A stretch of 64,000 bases of DNA from Endocalyx cinctus. Its lineage: Eukaryota; Ascomycota; Sordariomycetes; Amphisphaeriales; Apiosporaceae. Made by a program: the position numbers and the translations under genes. Location: positions 496,001 through 560,000 of the forward strand of contig BCKC01000006.1 of assembly GCA_001600455.1 (NCBI GenBank). The letters run 5' to 3'. Numbering within the stretch: position 1 is the first letter of the stretch; every line of letters begins with the position of its first letter. Shown here in pieces: positions 9,987-21,537 of the stretch. The notes under the pieces are model-generated. The model was not told the DNA's origin. It worked only from the letters and a program-made list of their open reading frames with translations, and searched no databases.

Positions 9987-12900
9987 TTACTTGAGTCTGC
10001 TATTGTTGAGCGTGGCAAACATCCTCCGGCTAGCATTCTGAGCATTCAGCCTTCCGACCACATTTCCTGCTAGGTCCGGCACTAATGTAGCCAGCATTAG
10101 TCCTGCTTCCCTGCGGGTCTTGGCCTTCTGCGATGTCGTTCTGGGGACTCGGTTCCTGTTAAGCTCTCCACCTGGCCACATGTTATTTTGGACGAGTCCG
10201 ATATATTTGAGAACTGCATCTTCCTGCACTAGCGTCTTGAAATTATCCCGCACTTTTCGCTCGATCGTACCACCAAGCATTTGATGCAAGACGACAACTA
10301 CAGCCCGGCCCCGTAGCCAATTGTTACCTCGATTCAATCCAAATACTTCGAGAAATATATCACAAATCGGCTTGATGAAAGGTTCCAACTCTTTATTTTC
10401 AAATGCGTTCAACTCTGCTTCAGCCTCTGCGGCTTCCATGGCATCCTCGTTGACCGTGAGCGGCATTGTATTCATTTGATTCGTTGCCGCTGCGATCAAG
10501 TTTTGTCCTGCCGTGGACAGCTGGTCCAGAACGGGAATGTTGCCTAATATATCTTCCATACCGTCGGTAACCGAGTCGTATAATCGAGTGATCATGTCTT
10601 TCTTATCCTCGCGGCTCATAAGATCCTCGCCTTGTGTTATTACGCTTTGAGATAAGAAGGCTCGGAGATCCCTGCTGCGACAAACATCCGGTAGGAGAAG
10701 TAGCTCTCGTAAGTAAGTTTCGAGAGCCTCGCGCCGCTTGCGGAGGAATTCGCTTTGAAGCTTCATAACCATCCTTCTTCTCGGGAAGTCGAGGTGGCGG
10801 ACAGACGGATATCTATTTCTCAATTTTTGATGGAGCTCGTGGAATTCGCTGTAGCGGCGAGTCACAATCCAAGTCGCCGCAGGCATCTTTTCTCCTGCAT
10901 TCCTCTGCACCTCTATCACATATAGGGCAAATTCTTTACCGTCATCCTCTCGGCCAACTTGGATTGATTTGATCTTTATCGAAGCTCGTCCGTAAAGACT
11001 ATTATCACTTTCTTGTATCACATATTGTTGTCTTTGCAGTTCCTTGCGCCGAAGCTCTCTTTCGAGACTGGCCTTCGACTTTCGAAGAATACGAAGCTCT
11101 GCCGTGTTATTAGTGAGTTCTGCCTTTTTTGTCAAAGAGTCTATGACAGCTTCCTGAGAAGTCAGCTTGTCAATATCATTCGTAAGTGCTGTGATAGCTT
11201 CTGCGAGACCTAGGTCGCCAGGAGCAGCCTGATGCACTTCATCTTCCACATCCTTGCCACGCTCTTCGTTATCGTCTTCCTGTTCATCCGACAGAAACTT
11301 ATCCTCATCCCCAAAGAGGTCATCGTCCATGAACACGCCAATGCGAGACGCTGCACTGACCAGTCCCAGAGATGCAAGACTTGGCTTCTCGGCATTTTTA
11401 TCGGTGGGGGCAGATCGTGAAATATCAAGTGAGTTTCTCGCTGAATCATTATCTTTCCCCGAGAACATGCTCGATGTCCCATCGTCAGGACCAAACAAGG
11501 AATTCCGAAGGTCTTCAGCAGTTTGGGGGCGGTCATCTTCCATGATATTGTTGAGAGCTGCTTCCATTGCTTGGACAACCTCAGTGTCGGGTAATGCTTG
11601 GGCAGGTTCTCGGTCTAGAAGACTCTGAATTGAGTCTGCCATAAGATCATTATCCAAATCGTCGTCGTCGAAAAGTGGTGAACTGCCGCCCTCATCCAAT
11701 GAGAGACGTGGACCTGTTGGGCGTTCAGGGCTCTGATTACCATTAAGAGCCACGGCTTTTAGGTCATTGGCAGACAATCCGCGCCGAACAGGGCCATCAG
11801 ACAGTTTAAGTTTTGGGTTCAGCCTCATTACGGGAGTAGGTTTTAAGGGATATGATGTTACAGCTCTTTGTAATGGCGGAGCTACCGATGGTCCAGGCTG
11901 TGCAGGCTGTATAGGCTGTATATGTTGTGTAGGTTGAGATAGACGTAGGGAATTTGATGCTTCTTCGGCAGCCAGTGCCTTGTAGAATAAGTCAGATTTC
12001 TTAAACGCTTGTAGATGCTTGGACTGCATGTCCTCAAGAACAAGACTTTGAGCTTTTAGTACAGCCCGTCGTGCTCTAAAATACTGCGCAGGTGTAGCCT
12101 TTTTCCCGGCTCCCAGAAATTCACGTATCACTTGTCGCGCGCCACTAGGGACTTTGAGTTCAGGTCGAGATAAGTAAGCTTGGTCAATTTGAGCAAGATC
12201 GGCCCGGTCTGAATCGGTCCATGGGCTAAGTGTCGAGGGTAGGTGTTCATCGTCAGCGGCATCATCCTCTAAAGGATTTCTAAACCCATCAACGACCAGC
12301 CAGAACTGGACCAAGGGCATGAGATTTTGCCTGTCCATGTACTCCATAAAATAAGAGAGGCCAGAGGTGTCGCGCAATATCTCAACCAGGGAAGAATGCT
12401 CAAGTTTGGACGCCCCGGACGATTTAGGTTGGTTATTTGCCACGGGTACCCGAGTTTTATCGCCACCCGCAGCTAGCTGGTGAACCCTTTGGTCGAGTAA
12501 TTTCTTCCCCATGTCAAGGCGGCGTAGATATACTTGATCTCGAACGTCGTTCTGCGAGTCCCTCATCAGCTGACTGGCCACTTCGCTCCGAAATCTACGA
12601 GCATCGGAAAGATTGTTGATTTTTCGTATCGTACGTATGAACTTTTCGAACTTTCGCTCTCCGTCGCCTGGTGATAGTCTAGGGAACGCGACGTGCTGGG
12701 AAGCCTTGGGCGCAGGTGAAGCATGAGTATCCAACGCAGCTCGTAGCTTCCGTACAGTTGACCGATCTTGTAACATGCTTCTTCCATAATTTTCCATCAG
12801 TTGGTTCCAGGTATCCGGCTCGGAAAGGATCGTTAATACTGGGAACAATACAGCGCACGATACAATCTCGCGAACGATGCTCGTAACAGCACGGCTCTCT

Positions 12901-13643
12901 AACATAGTTCTGGGGAGAACGTCTGGCAAAATAGCGGCAACTTTTTGTCGTAGGTGGTCTTGTTGGACAAGTTTCGTATCTGAGTAAGCCAGAGACACGG
13001 CGGAGTGTAATTTCCCATCTTTATATTTCGCCGCGATCGCCAGATCGAGTTCTTCGGACTCGGTGACATCGCGATTCAACTTCCTACCACGAACCGCCCT
13101 TTCGGCATCGTAAAAGTCCCGGAAATGAGTGGTCAAAATGGGCACAATCCTACTTATGACCACTTCCACGAGATCCGTCTCGAATAGGCGATCTCGAATC
13201 TTGCCCAGGGCATGGCGTATTGCTTTATCCACCTCATTTGAAAACACAGGATTCTTGCTTATGTTCTTATACCAAGCCGTAACGAAGTCGCGTACAATTA
13301 AGTGTAGGAGGTGGTCAAGGGCGTTCGATATCTTCGGTGAATCGGCGTAGAGGGGTTCTTTGACGTAGGTCTGTCGTTTTCGTAAAGCCGCGGTTTCTTT
13401 TTTCCAAGTTTCCGTAGCCAGAAAGACTACACCGTTTGGTCGTGATGATCTGTTCCTCTGAGGATATGCGGAACCTCGTGAAGTAAGGAGAAGTATGAGC
13501 AAAGAGGTCAGGACGGTTAGTACTGCGCCTAAAACAAAGGCATAACCGGCCCATCGTATTGCGGGAAACCAGCTCACGGCGTATCCCCAAGAAAAGAAAC
13601 ATACGATGCCCGCGATAATGACATCTCTCCCCTTAAGGGCCAT
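9987..13643 (-). CDS. mdm1: PXA-RGS-PX-nexin-C sorting nexin (Mdm1/SNX13/SNX14 family)
   Basis: 1218 residues, one exon. Two N-terminal membrane helices (about 9-27 and 33-53) anchor it, probably in the ER. A PXA domain follows (about 105-290), an RGS-like domain (about 418-560, from LVEILRDTSGLSYFMEY), a long acidic disordered linker, a coiled coil (about 816-873), a PX domain (about 885-1010) with RRYSEF and FPRR phosphoinositide-binding motifs, and a C-terminal nexin-C domain (about 1085-1200, WLRGRAVVVVLHQ). Yeast Mdm1 tethers the ER to the vacuole and lipid droplets. The N-terminal anchor, domain order and length all fit that family. The start follows an in-frame hydrophobic N-terminus and the stop is TAA/TGA-type at 9987. 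No introns are evident, unlike most neighbours. Confidence 0.92.
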   Translation of the reverse strand: MALKGRDVIIAGIVCFFSWGYAVSWFPAIRWAGYAFVLGAVLTVLTSLLILLLTSRGSAYPQRNRSSRPNGVVFLATETWKKETAALRKRQTYVKEPLYADSPKISNALDHLLHLIVRDFVTAWYKNISKNPVFSNEVDKAIRHALGKIRDRLFETDLVEVVISRIVPILTTHFRDFYDAERAVRGRKLNRDVTESEELDLAIAAKYKDGKLHSAVSLAYSDTKLVQQDHLRQKVAAILPDVLPRTMLESRAVTSIVREIVSCAVLFPVLTILSEPDTWNQLMENYGRSMLQDRSTVRKLRAALDTHASPAPKASQHVAFPRLSPGDGERKFEKFIRTIRKINNLSDARRFRSEVASQLMRDSQNDVRDQVYLRRLDMGKKLLDQRVHQLAAGGDKTRVPVANNQPKSSGASKLEHSSLVEILRDTSGLSYFMEYMDRQNLMPLVQFWLVVDGFRNPLEDDAADDEHLPSTLSPWTDSDRADLAQIDQAYLSRPELKVPSGARQVIREFLGAGKKATPAQYFRARRAVLKAQSLVLEDMQSKHLQAFKKSDLFYKALAAEEASNSLRLSQPTQHIQPIQPAQPGPSVAPPLQRAVTSYPLKPTPVMRLNPKLKLSDGPVRRGLSANDLKAVALNGNQSPERPTGPRLSLDEGGSSPLFDDDDLDNDLMADSIQSLLDREPAQALPDTEVVQAMEAALNNIMEDDRPQTAEDLRNSLFGPDDGTSSMFSGKDNDSARNSLDISRSAPTDKNAEKPSLASLGLVSAASRIGVFMDDDLFGDEDKFLSDEQEDDNEERGKDVEDEVHQAAPGDLGLAEAITALTNDIDKLTSQEAVIDSLTKKAELTNNTAELRILRKSKASLERELRRKELQRQQYVIQESDNSLYGRASIKIKSIQVGREDDGKEFALYVIEVQRNAGEKMPAATWIVTRRYSEFHELHQKLRNRYPSVRHLDFPRRRMVMKLQSEFLRKRREALETYLRELLLLPDVCRSRDLRAFLSQSVITQGEDLMSREDKKDMITRLYDSVTDGMEDILGNIPVLDQLSTAGQNLIAAATNQMNTMPLTVNEDAMEAAEAEAELNAFENKELEPFIKPICDIFLEVFGLNRGNNWLRGRAVVVVLHQMLGGTIERKVRDNFKTLVQEDAVLKYIGLVQNNMWPGGELNRNRVPRTTSQKAKTRREAGLMLATLVPDLAGNVVGRLNAQNASRRMFATLNNSRLK

Positions 13644-14410
13644 AATCCCATTCAGACGGTGAGGTCTGTCTCGTCATGTTCTAGTAGTAGAGGGGCTATT
13701 GGAACTAAAAGTGAATGATTGTAGCAAGATTAGCTTATTTACTTAGGTGCATGGGTACATATTTGTTTTATGCAATTATCCGAAACGATGTCGACAACAT
13801 AATCACATGTCTTTTTTTAACTTAAATAGATCATCGGAGTTACTGGTAGTGTAAGAGCGGAAGAACCCCTAAGTAAATATAGTGTGGTAATTATATGTGA
13901 ATCAGTATTGATAGGGTCCCTAGTTTCTATCCTCGTGGTGTTAATCGCGACTAGCTGCGCAGACGGTCAGGCTTTTCTCGAGGTGAAAGCCTGATTTCTT
14001 CTTGCGGATTTTATGTCTTATTCGCTCCTCGTCACCAGTCTTGAATCTATATATATATATATATGTGTAATAGTGACATTCAAGCTCCAGCCTGAGCTGA
14101 TCACATAATTGTTAGAACTCCATGTTTAAATTCATAGTTCTCCCTTTCGGGCTCGCTTTTCTGCGCTTTAACGATGTTGGTATCCATACGACTGCCGTAG
14201 TTTTCATGTTTCGGTACCATAATAGTAGTAATGCGAGTGGCCAGGTTTAACTGATTATAGAAACCATCGCTTAGAATCATGGGTTGAGTCAAACTCCTCC
14301 CAGATGTAGACCTACCAGTCTGCTTGCATACCGAAGTGGAGAGTGGGTAGGTATAATGATTAAACATCTTCGATCGAGGCTGAATAGAAGTTGGTGGGAC
14401 TAATTGATCG
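13644..14410. other. Intergenic region
   Basis: Promoter side of the sorting-nexin gene and 3' side of the Trm8 gene. A (TA)n tract lies at 14049-14064 and a TTACTTAGGTGCATGGGTACAT stretch near 13738. The minus frame at 14101-14367 has no recognisable features. Confidence 0.5.
14049..14064. repeat. (TA)n microsatellite
   Basis: Uninterrupted alternating T/A tract of about 16 bp. Confidence 0.8.
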
Positions 14411-15322
<912 letters not shown>

Positions 15323-16861
15323 TTTTAAAATACGGTGAGGCACTGGGTTCTGGTATATGTGATGTTTGTCAGTGCTGTACCAAGGTAGATAAAATTGATA
15401 AAAAAAAAAAACCTCCTGGAATACAGTGCTTGAAAAAGTTTGGAGGGGCTTGCTGAACAGATGCGATAAGATAAAGATCTTCAGTGGGGCTAGGCGGTGG
15501 CTAAAGGAGATACTTCTAGTGGCTTGGTCGCCGAAAAGCGCCGTTAGCTGAAAATACTGTGTTTATAAGATATACTGTATAAATACACCGTCCGTAACCC
15601 TCTTAATCAGCCCCTATTTCTCAATTTGGTGTAAATACCTAGTTTTTTTCTCTATTTTGAGGGTTAGCAAATAAGGAGTTGATTGCTTTGAATCATGCCC
15701 TACAATATGTTTACTTTGTTGAATAAACAGTAAGTTATGGTCACTTGTAATTCTATTCTAGATTTTTAAATATGATGGCGCCACCAAATGGAATACGTCT
15801 ATATACGAAAAAACGCGGTGATGGGTTCTTGGATATTGAAGCTGCAGCGATAGATATCGGTGTTAGATTACATGAAGTCATATAAATTAGCGCTTAGGAG
15901 AATGTCTACTCAGTTGGACCATTGAGGCAGCGGTGAGACTAGTAATTACAGATATTCTTATAGGTATGGTTGGCAGCTATCACGCTCATTAGCTTTGTGA
16001 AACATCCATGGACCTCATATGGATATTCAGGTTCATCAGGTGTTATCTGATCAATCCTCGGAGCTCTTGATGACGTAATCTCGGTGATATCATACAACAA
16101 CAAAGCATTAACGTTCTTGAAAGTATGTGCCTGGCCCATATATGGCGGTGATCTCAAGAGTATTATGAACTGCTATAGCTCTAAAACCTTATCGCTAGGA
16201 GGAAGCTAGCCCGGAAGATCCGATTCGTATTTAAATGTAATATGATTACACATAAGTTGTACTACGCCGCACGCGGGCTCCTAAGCATCTTGATAGAAGC
16301 TAATGTCTATATATCTCTCTCTATCGGTATCTTAAGTTGACCAAAATTAATACACAGAAGATGTATTAGCCACCGGCGGGGAGAGGGAGGGGGACTTCTA
16401 TTATAGACCCTGCAAGCGACATGTATTTCGATAATAGCCCTGCACATACTGTTATCTTTCCCCTTAATTTCATCACATAGTACAAGATGGATATTGATTC
16501 CACATAGGACGGCATATCTTCAGAACGTTACAGCCGGGTACTTAACCACTATGTAAGTCTACATACGGGTTTGATTTGTCATCTTTGAAGCCCCGCAACC
16601 CCGCTGTGTAACACCGGTCCTTTTGTATGTCACTCTTTCATCCATAAAAATGTATCCCCCTCAATAAGCCCAAAATAGCAGTGCTGATTAGTTCTTCATG
16701 GGCTTCCAAAGTATATACGTAGACTACGTAGACTACCTTCAGCTCTTAATGTAAAAGACCCCCCCTTAGAAAGCATTACCATTTCCACCACTACTCTCTT
16801 TGTAGCGATCTATACCAAAACCTTCCCCGAAGCTCCTTACTTCGTAATTCCAATCATCAAC
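15323..16861. other. Divergent intergenic region between Trm8 and a GST gene
   Basis: 1.5 kb with no supported gene. It should carry promoters for both flanking genes. An A-run lies near 15398-15410. Minus frame 15939-16157 is short and featureless. A TATATATCTCTCTCTAT tract lies at about 16308-16325. Just upstream of 16862 the sequence turns CT/CA-rich, as in fungal leaders. Confidence 0.5.
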
Positions 16862-17560
16862 ATGCCTGATCTCAAATACTACTACATGACAGGGTCATGC
16901 TCATCCGTCCCGCACGCCATCCTCCTACACGTCGGTCTCCCCTACACGCCTGCGCCGATGAAAAGAGACACAGAAAATGACCCGAAGTTTTACATCCCCG
17001 CCGACGGCAGCCTAACCTACGAGCAGTACAAGGCCTCCGTGCATCCAGACGGGTACGTACCGGCGCTTCTTGTAGATGGCCGTGCCGTCGTCTCCGAGCT
17101 GCCGGCCATAATGTCGTACATCGTCTCGGTCGCGGATCCGAAGTTCGCCTCACTTATGGGAAACCCGGATGACCCGCTCGAGAAAGCGACGGTCCTATCC
17201 TGGCTTTCGTGGTTGTCCAACACGGTTCACACGCTGGGATTCGTTGCGCACTGGCGAAGCTACCGAGCCGCAGGTGATGACCAGGCCGGCAAGGCCGCGG
17301 TGTCGAAGCGGGGGATGGAGGTTATTCTGGAATCTTTTGCGCGAATAGAGACAAGGTTGAAGGGCAAGGAGTGGGCTGTTGGAGTGAACATCACTATTGT
17401 AGATTTTCACCTGTATTTGTTTAGACGCTGGGCTGAACGTATTCCACTTCCTATGGCTGAGGATTATCCTGAGTATGATAGGGTTGCGCGTAAGGTTGAA
17501 ACCCTTGAGTCAGTCAGGAAGATGTTGGAAATTGAGGGCGAGGACTTTATATACAGTTGA
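16862..17560 (+). CDS. Glutathione S-transferase, bacterial beta-class-like
   Basis: 232 residues, one exon. The N-terminal thioredoxin-like half begins LKYYYMTGSCSSVPHAILL; the Cys at position 13 sits where bacterial beta-class GSTs have their catalytic Cys. Next come GYVPALLVDGRAVVSELPAIMSYI, the glutathione gamma-glutamyl contact region (cis-Pro and Ser-Glu-Leu-Pro), and an alpha-helical C-half with ITIVDFHLYLFRRW in place of the usual N-capping helix. A role in detoxification or in opening a metabolite is plausible, but the substrate is unknown. It is divergent from trm8. It is clearly a different subfamily from the Ure2-type GST at 4.8 kb, so the two are not a recent duplication. Confidence 0.85.
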   Translation: MPDLKYYYMTGSCSSVPHAILLHVGLPYTPAPMKRDTENDPKFYIPADGSLTYEQYKASVHPDGYVPALLVDGRAVVSELPAIMSYIVSVADPKFASLMGNPDDPLEKATVLSWLSWLSNTVHTLGFVAHWRSYRAAGDDQAGKAAVSKRGMEVILESFARIETRLKGKEWAVGVNITIVDFHLYLFRRWAERIPLPMAEDYPEYDRVARKVETLESVRKMLEIEGEDFIYS

Positions 17561-17793
17561 GGGTTAGAGGCACTTGGAGGAGATGATGACTGGGGAGGAT
17601 AGGTATCATCATTATAATAAGTAGAAATAGGCTTAGGATACAGAGTGGCCAATTGCGATGATTTTTAGGCTTACATGACTACCAATTAGGGTAGTTACAG
17701 CTGCAATGCAGATCGTGTCTCCATATAACACTTAGGACTTTTCAAAATTATTACTAACGTCTCATATGCTGTGGGAAACAGACAGAGAGAATC

Positions 17794-17821
17794 AAAAAAA
17801 AAAAAAAAAAAAAAAAAAAAA
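17794..17821. repeat. A28 homopolymer
   Basis: Uninterrupted run of 28 A; possible retro-insertion tail or slippage tract. Confidence 0.8.
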
Positions 17822-18428
17822 GGAGGATAGAGTTAGAAGGAGGGAATTCTTACAGAGAGGACAAGAATCAAATGAACAATTAGATCAGATCATAATAGAA
17901 AGCTTCGTTTTCTTTCTACTTTATACAGAATATACTAACGGATGGCAGTCATCGAAAAGTATCTCACGGAAACCGAACATCCCAGATTTCTATCTTTAAC
18001 ATGTAAGTAAAGAGTTAGTTGCAGATTGATAATCCCATTTTTCAAACATGTTGGCTGTCAGCTTAAAGTACTATGAATCACTTAAAGCAGAGGTTATGTT
18101 AGCAGTCAGCTTGCCTGAAAGAGTGAATAGCACCTTCATTATTTTAAACAATTCTAGCCTCTAGTATTACACTCGGCAGGTTGTGCTGTAGAATCGTCTG
18201 CGGACAGATTCACAGTATAAGTACTCGAGCCCACTCTCTTCAACAGTGACCGGTGTAGCTCATTGAACCCGCGCCGACGAATTCATCAACCTTAGAGAAG
18301 CGAGCCGATAGGATAATTCCATCACGAGCTCTCTCGTGAAGCTCATTTAACCCCTCCGTCTTTCTAATCATCATAACGTACGACTTCCTAGTTTCCTCAT
18401 TCCCGTCCTTGCCCTAGTCTAGCACTAC

Positions 18429-18638
18429 CTACCAGAAAGTTCGTACGCGTTTTAAACGCGGAGGACACAAAGAGTTAAAATGTTGAAGAACGATGAAAGC
18501 GAACTTCTGCCCTTCGGGCCCTGAAATGTCTCCTTTCGAGTTGAAAGCCAGTGGCGTTGCGCCATATCGCACAAGCGGTTTGGCATCGGAAAATATGACC
18601 AACTTAACTAATGTCTGATGCGATGCATCCACTTGCAT
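18429..18638 (-). pseudogene. Possible exon remnant, family unknown
   Basis: 69-codon minus-strand frame with a balanced, protein-like composition. An acceptor-like AAGAG lies just upstream at about 18640. No start context, partner exon or known motif is visible. Offered only as a candidate fragment. Confidence 0.25.
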
Positions 18639-19540
18639 ATCTCTTAGTCGTCCACTGATCGACTATCCCACCATATGCGTCACATAACTGGCCCTTATCT
18701 TGGGGCTAGCATCGATCCCCTCGTGCGATTGTGACGTACTTTACCACCGAACAGAAGGCTGCACGGATACGCGCTACAAAAGTGCACAGGTAATGAGACA
18801 CTGTAAGGTTTGTAGTAATACCGCTAAGTAACTATGTCTTAGATCGTACAGTATATTTATGTCCCGAAGGACGGTGGTGAAGTTATTATCAGGGCCTATG
18901 AGTACATCCATGCCACAACACTCGGCCTATAATTATGTTAGAACGCTTATTTATATCCATACCACCATTTCCTGTCAGCTGACGGCTGCTGCTGCTTAAA
19001 CGGCTAGAGTTATTTTAGGAGTAGCCGTGCTGGCCCTCACGATGACTGAAAACCATAGTGATAGGGGATGTGAGGCACGTTGTACTATTGAATCGAGGCT
19101 TGCATACAAGCCTCACCCTGAAATTATCGGCGGTGTAGAAATTTCAGAAGAAACATTCATACCTAGTGGAAGCTCTATGCGTATTTCTTAGGAGAAGTGT
19201 AAGGTCGGCTTCATTTCAAAAAGCCAACAACATTATGGGTCACGAAATAATTATGGTGCACATTATCTCTATACTCGGTATTCCACATGCCAATCGGATT
19301 CAAGTCTTAAACCGGAAGATATTGCGAGATATCAGCGTTTAATAGCTCCATAGCTCAATGAAGCAATCAATTTATGAAAACTCTAACAAATAAATTTGTA
19401 CCTCTGACAGAATTATATCGTTATTTCGCACCGATGCAGGTAGTTCAAAAGCATTCATTACCGTGCGTGAGGCTTCCTAAACATCTCTACATAGAGTGTG
19501 ACAATTTATTTTCTTGCTACTGAAGAGCCGATCTTGGTCA

Positions 19541-20330
19541 TCAAAATAGGCCGATAACAAGAGCCAGTATTATTAAACTCATTACCGCTAACCCACACGT
19601 AGTTTCATGATAATCCGTTACAGAAATCGTAAATTGCAAGGCAACAGCCAGGAGAGAGCTCCCTAAAGCCGATACCAGTTGTCGTGACAAGCCATTAAAC
19701 ATATTACTATGTTCCATAACGGAAGCGAGCCATAAACAAGCCAGACCAAAATAAACAGTTATCTTTATCTTCTTATGACACAGGTACCTGCCGAGTTCGG
19801 CACCATACCTAGCCGATTCCATAAGACGAGACTTGTAGCCGCAATTGAGACAGTTCACGACTACTTGTTTGAAATAATGCCTATGGTGAACATTGGCCGT
19901 GATATATCTCTTGCCTGTTTCTATGTAGGCCGAAGAAGCCCAAGTAAGGCAATTAAGGAAGACTGGATCTTGTATATCTCGTAGGTGTTCCGGACTGACG
20001 GCTTTTAATCCACACTTAATAGAGCAAGCCTGTATTATAGGTGCAATGCCGAGATACCCAAGCACCGTAATTATCCATGGTCGCGCAACTGTAAGCCGAA
20101 GAATGAAACACGCAGGTGGGATTTCCGAGTCTGCACTTTCTGCTTCGTATAGAATATAAACGCCAGGGCTTTCCCACGAATATGAATTCTCTTGAGCCGG
20201 CTGTGATACTGAGTGACTCGAATATTTTCCACCAATCTCAACATGAAAGGAAGGCCTACAATGTAGTAAAGTCAGACGCCAGAGGTATACCGGTTGTGAT
20301 ACTAACCCCGAATAATTATCGCTCTAGCAG
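19541..20330 (-). CDS. Unrecognised multi-pass membrane protein, gene or remnant
   Basis: The minus frame is open without a stop for about 260 codons, from 20330 to the stop at 19541. There is no in-frame ATG near its start, so the true beginning is missing, spliced on, or the gene is dead. Hydrophobic segments: WIITVLGYLGIAPIIQA, ITVYFGLACLWLASVM, LVSALGSSLLAVALQF and a C-terminal LAVMSLIILALVIGLF. Between the first two lies a soluble stretch with several Cys and His (HHRHYFKQVVVNCLNCGYKS). I do not recognise the family. Length, helices and absence of stops argue against chance; the AT-rich, repeat-bearing surroundings argue for caution. Confidence 0.4.
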
Positions 20331-20343
20331 GTAGGATATCAAA

Positions 20344-20362
20344 TTGCGTTGCGTTGCGTTGC
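20344..20362. repeat. (GTTGC)n short tandem repeat
   Basis: Nearly four copies of a 5-bp unit. Confidence 0.7.
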
Positions 20363-20557
20363 TCGGAGGCTTGGCTGGAGAGCAACAGCGAAATTTACTC
20401 TGAAGATTCTGGTATTGACGACAAAGAGGCCCTTATTTCTGGGTTAGAGTCTGAATAGGCGCTAACGGGGTTGTGAATAGCTATATATAAAAATAACGAG
20501 ATAAAACATCCACAAATCCACCCACATGTACACGCACTTGTTGATAGCCTCATTAGT

Positions 20558-20600
20558 CATCCGCCCACCCACTCGAAGGCTTCGAGTGGGTGGGCGGATG
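20558..20600. repeat. Perfect 43-bp palindrome (21-bp arms, 1-base centre)
   Basis: The left arm 20558-20578 is the exact reverse complement of 20580-20600, with a single G at 20579 as centre. The arm is GC-rich (CATCCGCCCACCC... reading in). A perfect hairpin with no real loop is unusual in AT-rich intergenic DNA. Confidence 0.9.
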
Positions 20601-20923
20601 GCGAACACTGCCTCATGTGGCACCCAGAAGCCTTCAAAAGCTTTCTCGACACTACAAAGTTTTACCACGACATATGCCTGAGGAGCACTCGGCAAGCGGA
20701 AGATGAAGGCGAGGAAGGAAGTGAAGGGAAGCGAGGCCTAGAGGACAAGGGGGAAGTGATGGAATAGGGAGGAGATGCTTGGGGCGCAGTCAGGCACTGC
20801 ACAATATTTTATCTTTTCTTTTGTTATGCGCAAGCACAGGGCAAAGGCGAGCTCAGAGTGTGCTCGGGAGAGCGCTGGAGCGTGAATGTACGATAACGTT
20901 AGAACATCACGCCCAAGCGGTGA

Positions 20924-21163
20924 TCAGAAACAGGAGATATCGGGACCACCCTCAACTGGCGGAGGGACACTGGTGAGAAGGTCGGAATACCGACAGATGC
21001 CGCGAGGCTAGACATGTTGGACGCTGGTGATGCCATCGGGGAGTACAGGATGACAGAGCCGGGGGCTCAACACACCCCCAGTGCCCTTCGGGAGGCTCGC
21101 TGGGAGCTGTTAGAAACAACTAGAGACTTTTTGCCACATGGAAAGCTCTCAAAGATGGATTAA
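20924..21163 (+). pseudogene. Open stretch of 80 codons, unknown
   Basis: Runs from just after a TGA at 20921 to a TAA at 21161-21163. It encodes a polar, protein-like sequence with segments such as LDMLDAGDAIGEYRM and LREARWELLETTRDFL. There is no start at the left end (first internal Met at about codon 33). It may be the last exon of a lost gene. Family not recognised. Confidence 0.25.
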
Positions 21164-21537
21164 TAATATCCTTTGCCACTCTCGTGTATATATAAACATC
21201 CGACACAGTCACTTCCAGAAGAGAGGAAAAAAGAGAGAAAAAGGAACCAGATTCACTCAAATAGCTTATTTCTAACAGGAGCATGTAAATAACTTCTAAC
21301 CTGGGTGAAATCACTACTACGACTACTACTACTTCATAGTCTCATTCGTGTATATAAGGGTGAAGCCTTTCCTGGCTCTATCGCACACTTGTGAGAACTC
21401 TTTAACTCTTCTGAATATCAGTCTATATCAATAGTAACGAGCTGCACCAAGTCCAAAGGGGGCTAATCCACAGTTCCAACAATAACCATGCACATTTATC
21501 CTCTAACCTGAGCGTGATAATTGCCCAGGTCAATGGA

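Larger units (their letters stand above)
17561..19540. other. Gene-poor region with A28 tract
   Basis: About 2 kb with no gene I can support. Positions 17794-17821 are a 28-base A run. The minus frame 18429-18638 (69 codons) contains LVRYGATPLAFNS and GDISGPEGQKFAFI, which reads like real protein, but I do not recognise the family and no flanking exons are evident. It may be a decayed exon. Confidence 0.45.
20332..21537. other. Intergenic region with a palindrome and an open plus-strand stretch
   Basis: No recognised gene. It holds a 43-bp perfect palindrome (20558-20600) and an 80-codon open plus stretch (20924-21163), each listed separately. The remainder is moderately GC-rich compared with its surroundings. 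Confidence 0.5.

Noticed and set aside
20462..20695. 77-codon minus frame across the palindrome
   Set aside because: No family features, and part of it is just translated palindrome.
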